This document shows, in pieces, positions 12,049 through 13,743 of a stretch of DNA of 13,743 nt (position 1 is the stretch's first letter; every line of letters starts with the position of its first letter). The stretch is from Prevotellaceae bacterium. GTDB taxonomy: Bacteria; Bacteroidota; Bacteroidia; Bacteroidales; UBA932. The translations under genes were made by a program, and so were the position numbers. The stretch is taken from positions 1-13,743 of the forward strand of contig JAITSM010000027.1 in NCBI GenBank assembly GCA_031287815.1, given 5' to 3'. A model generated the notes under the pieces. It was given only the letters and a program-made list of their open reading frames with translations. It had not been told where the DNA came from and made no database searches.

Positions 12049-13338
12049 TTACCTTATATTTTCATTCTCCACTCTCCATTCTCCATTCAATAGCCATTCT
12101 TTTATTGGTTGCACAAAGCGGTCGATGTCGCCTGCGCCGAAAGTAGCCAGTATGTCCGGCGTTTTTGTTTTTAATAGATCCATCAATTCGCTTTTTGTAC
12201 ATAATTGCTTGTTCGGAATAGTCACCCTGTCGAAAATTATTTGCGACGAAACGCCCGCTATCGGCAATTCCCGCGCCGGGTAAATATCCAGCAGAATCAA
12301 TTCGTCCAGCAGGCTCAGGCTTTCGGCAAAGCCTTCGGCAAAATCGCGGGTGCGCGTGTAGAGGTGGGGCTGGAAGACGCCGGTAATTTTCCGTTGCGGG
12401 AACACCTCGCGCAAAGAAGTAATCGCCGCCCGCAGTTCTTCGGGATGATGGGCGTAGTCGTCGACATACGTACAGCGGGGCGTGTTGATTTGCACATCAA
12501 ACCGCCGCTGCACTCCGGAAAAAGAAGCCAATGGAGAATGAAGGATGCCGGCGTTAGCCCATTCTCCATTCTCCATTCTCCATTCTCCATTAAATAAGTA
12601 TGCGGCGGCGGCGGCGGCTACGGCGTTTTCCACATTCATCCATCCGGGGACGCCCAGCGTACAGCCGGGCACAACCGTATCCAGCAGGTGGAGGTCGAAA
12701 CGCGAAAGCCCATTGTCCATCCGGCGGATATTGCTTGCATAAAAATCGCAGGGGCGGTCGAGGGAATAGCGGTACACGGTGAAAGGCAAGGGATGCAGGG
12801 TAAAGGGCAAATCTATGCCGGACTTCATAATCAAAGCGCCGCCGGGCTGCACCTGCTGGGCAAAATCCACAAACGCCTGCTTCATGGCGCCGGCAGTGCC
12901 GTAAATATCCAGGTGGTCGGCGTCGGTTGCGGTAATCACGGCAATCTGCGGGAAGAGCTGCAAAAACGAGCGGTCAAATTCATCGGCTTCCGCCACCAGC
13001 GCCGGAGCGTCCGACAATAATAAATTAGTGTGGTAATTTTTCGAGATGCCGCCGAGAAAAGCCGTACATCCCCCGCCGGCCTGCGTCAGCAAGTGCGCCA
13101 GCAACGTGGTGATCGTGCTTTTCCCATGCGTTCCGGCCACCGCCAGCGTCGTCTTTGTCGCCGCAATATGCCCTAACGCTTTCGAGCGTTTGAGGAGGGT
13201 ATAATTATTATCCTTAAAATAATTCCACTCGCGGTGATCCGCAGGCAGCGCCGGCGTATAAATCACCAGCGTCTTCTCCGGCGCGGCAGTGAATGCCGGC
13301 GGAATCAACGCCGCATCGTCTTCATAATTGATATTCAT
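12049..13338 (-). CDS. murC: UDP-N-acetylmuramate--L-alanine ligase MurC, 5' end disrupted
   Basis: 429 aa from the first ATG after an in-frame stop. MurC adds L-Ala to UDP-MurNAc in peptidoglycan synthesis. Seen here: ATP loop GTHGKST (69-75), the central-domain stretch EADEFDRSFLQLFP, TATDADHLDIYG, NVENAVAAAAAAY, and in the C-terminal domain RRFDVQ and YVDDYAHHPEE. The true N-terminus lies upstream in the same frame (VYFLGIGGIGMSA) but is cut off by TAG at 13426-13428. Starting at 13338 would lose the UDP-binding motif, so a working enzyme would need readthrough or a corrected base. Heptamer DNA adds residues 249-270 (FNGEWRMENGEW...ILHSPL) at the junction of central and C-terminal domains, and the C-terminal NGEWRVENENIR. 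The neighbours ftsQ, ftsA and ftsZ fit the usual dcw order. Confidence 0.85.
   Translation of the reverse strand: MNINYEDDAALIPPAFTAAPEKTLVIYTPALPADHREWNYFKDNNYTLLKRSKALGHIAATKTTLAVAGTHGKSTITTLLAHLLTQAGGGCTAFLGGISKNYHTNLLLSDAPALVAEADEFDRSFLQLFPQIAVITATDADHLDIYGTAGAMKQAFVDFAQQVQPGGALIMKSGIDLPFTLHPLPFTVYRYSLDRPCDFYASNIRRMDNGLSRFDLHLLDTVVPGCTLGVPGWMNVENAVAAAAAAYLFNGEWRMENGEWANAGILHSPLASFSGVQRRFDVQINTPRCTYVDDYAHHPEELRAAITSLREVFPQRKITGVFQPHLYTRTRDFAEGFAESLSLLDELILLDIYPARELPIAGVSSQIIFDRVTIPNKQLCTKSELMDLLKTKTPDILATFGAGDIDRFVQPIKEWLLNGEWRVENENIR
12064..12091 (+). repeat. Heptamer array at the 3' end of murC
   Basis: ATTCTCC, ACTCTCC, ATTCTCC, ATTCAAT on the + strand. It encodes the last residues of MurC (NGEWRVEN) on the minus strand, beyond the usual end of the family (RFVQPIKEWLL here). 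Confidence 0.8.
12531..12595 (+). repeat. Complete heptamer element inserted in murC
   Basis: ATGGAGA, ATGAAGG (12531-12544), core ATGCCGGCGTTAGCCC (12545-12560), four ATTCTCC (12561-12588) and ATTAAAT (12589-12595). The arms are inverted relative to each other. It is read through by murC without a stop and corresponds to residues about 249-270 of the fragment. Confidence 0.85.
12778..12812 (+). repeat. Degenerate heptamer run inside murC
   Basis: GGTGAAA, GGCAAGG, GATGCAG, GGTAAAG, GGCAAAT keep a 7-bp register and resemble the GGTGAAG/GGGGATG array at 13478-13561. On the minus strand it encodes LPFTLHPLPFT, where other MurC proteins have a variable loop. It may be an old insertion or chance. 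Confidence 0.35.
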
Positions 13339-13587
13339 GCCTTCGCGTTCCAGCTCGGCGGTCAGCGGCGAGGGCGTGCGGTCGTATCCGGCAACCTGCG
13401 CGCCCGCATGCCGGTAATACCGCGCCTATGCGCTCATGCCGATACCGCCAATACCAAGAAAGTAGACACGGACAACAGGTGAAGGGGGATGGGTGAGGGG
13501 TGAAGGGTGATGAGGGAAGGGGGAAGGGGGAAGGGTGAAGGGGGAAGGGGGAAGGGGGAAGAGTGCTGGCGCCAGCCCATTCTCCAT
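13339..13587 (-). pseudogene. murC: Interrupted 5' part of murC with repeat-derived leader
   Basis: In the murC frame the minus strand reads VVRVYFLGIGGIGMSA, then TAG (13428-13426), then ARYYRHAGAQVAGYDRTPSPLTAELEREG and on into the intact part. The family motif is GIGGIGMSALARY, so TAG stands for a Leu codon (TTG), a single-base difference. Before VYF there is no ordinary start region: 84 bp of heptamers (13478-13561) and a core element are open in the murC frame, and the first in-frame ATG going upstream (13587) lies within the repeat. The other possibilities are a sequencing error at 13427, readthrough, or a truly inactivated gene. Confidence 0.7.
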
Positions 13588-13599
13588 TCTCCATTCTCG
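13478..13599 (+). repeat. Heptamer element at the 5' end of murC
   Basis: Left arm: twelve uninterrupted heptamers of the GGTGAAG/GGGGAAG type (13478-13561). Core AGTGCTGGCGCCAGCCC (13562-13578), with the 12-bp palindrome GCTGGCGCCAGC. Right arm: ATTCTCC, ATTCTCC, ATTCTCG (13579-13599). It is the longest such element here and takes the place where the murC start region should be. Confidence 0.85.
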
Positions 13600-13743
13600 G
13601 AATATTGTCTTCTCTTCCCGGAATATTGTCTTCTCTTCTTGAAATATTGTCTTCTCTTCTTGGAATATTGTCTTCTCTTCTTGGAATATTGTCTTCTCTT
13701 CCCGGAATATTGTCTTCTCTTCTCGGAATATTGTCTTCTCTTC
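13598..13743. repeat. Tandem 21-bp repeat, cut by the window edge
   Basis: Seven copies of CGGAATATTGTCTTCTCTTC(C/T) start at 13598, 13619, 13640, 13661, 13682, 13703 and 13724. Differences are confined to the joint between copies (CC, TT, TC) apart from one base. On the minus strand all three frames are open; the murC frame reads EEKTIFR repeats. No unique spacers are present, so it is not a CRISPR array. It directly joins the preceding heptamer element. Confidence 0.9.

Noticed and set aside
13322..13594. 90-codon minus-strand frame starting in the repeats
   Set aside because: It overlaps the murC N-terminal region in the wrong frame; the murC frame carries the recognisable GIGGIGM and AGYDRTPSPLT motifs.
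13598..13743. CRISPR array
   Set aside because: The 21-bp units follow each other directly with no unique spacers, and no cas genes are in the window. The same applies to the arrays at 1-153 and 7345-7559.

Overview
The window looks like a chromosomal segment of a Bacteroidota, most likely Bacteroidales, bacterium. The evidence is the gene order murC-ftsQ-ftsA-ftsZ (the tail of a dcw cell-wall and division cluster), promoters of the TTTG-19 nt-TAnnTTTG type, no Shine-Dalgarno sequences before most starts, a FISUMP-type secreted protein, and stacked FKBP-type lipoproteins. Species cannot be fixed from the sequence.

Left part (1-1900): an array of palindromic repeats, a single hairpin repeat, a Bacteroidota promoter, a ~300-nt structured RNA ('RNA A') and a secreted 377-aa protein. 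Next (2136-5241, + strand) is a tight operon: an NrnA-like DHH phosphoesterase followed by three FKBP-type peptidyl-prolyl isomerase lipoproteins. A minus-strand RsmI-like methyltransferase (5215-5946) runs into the last of these, with overlapping 3' ends.

Middle (5947-8372): repeat-rich and AT-rich. Reading on the minus strand from 8256, there is the same promoter, a second copy of the structured RNA ('RNA B'), a 51-aa lipoprotein, a 42-bp dyad array and a secreted 323-aa protein. This protein shares its N-terminal domain with the 377-aa protein but has a different, cysteine-rich C-terminus. RNA A and RNA B have diverged in primary sequence, yet they keep the same hairpins and a long-range loop-loop pairing in which four consecutive base pairs have changed on both sides. 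This is the best candidate for an undescribed system: a structured RNA tied to a family of modular secreted proteins.

Right part (8373-13743, minus strand): ftsZ, ftsA, ftsQ and murC. Arrays of a 7-bp repeat (ATTCTCC on +, GGAGAAT on -) and relatives lie throughout the non-coding DNA. They also sit inside the reading frames of ftsQ and murC, often around a GC-rich core close to GCTGGCGCCAGCCC. The common heptamer has no stop codon in any of the six frames, which may explain how it survives inside essential genes. murC also has an in-frame TAG in its N-terminal nucleotide-binding motif, and the DNA just before that motif is a heptamer array instead of a normal start region.
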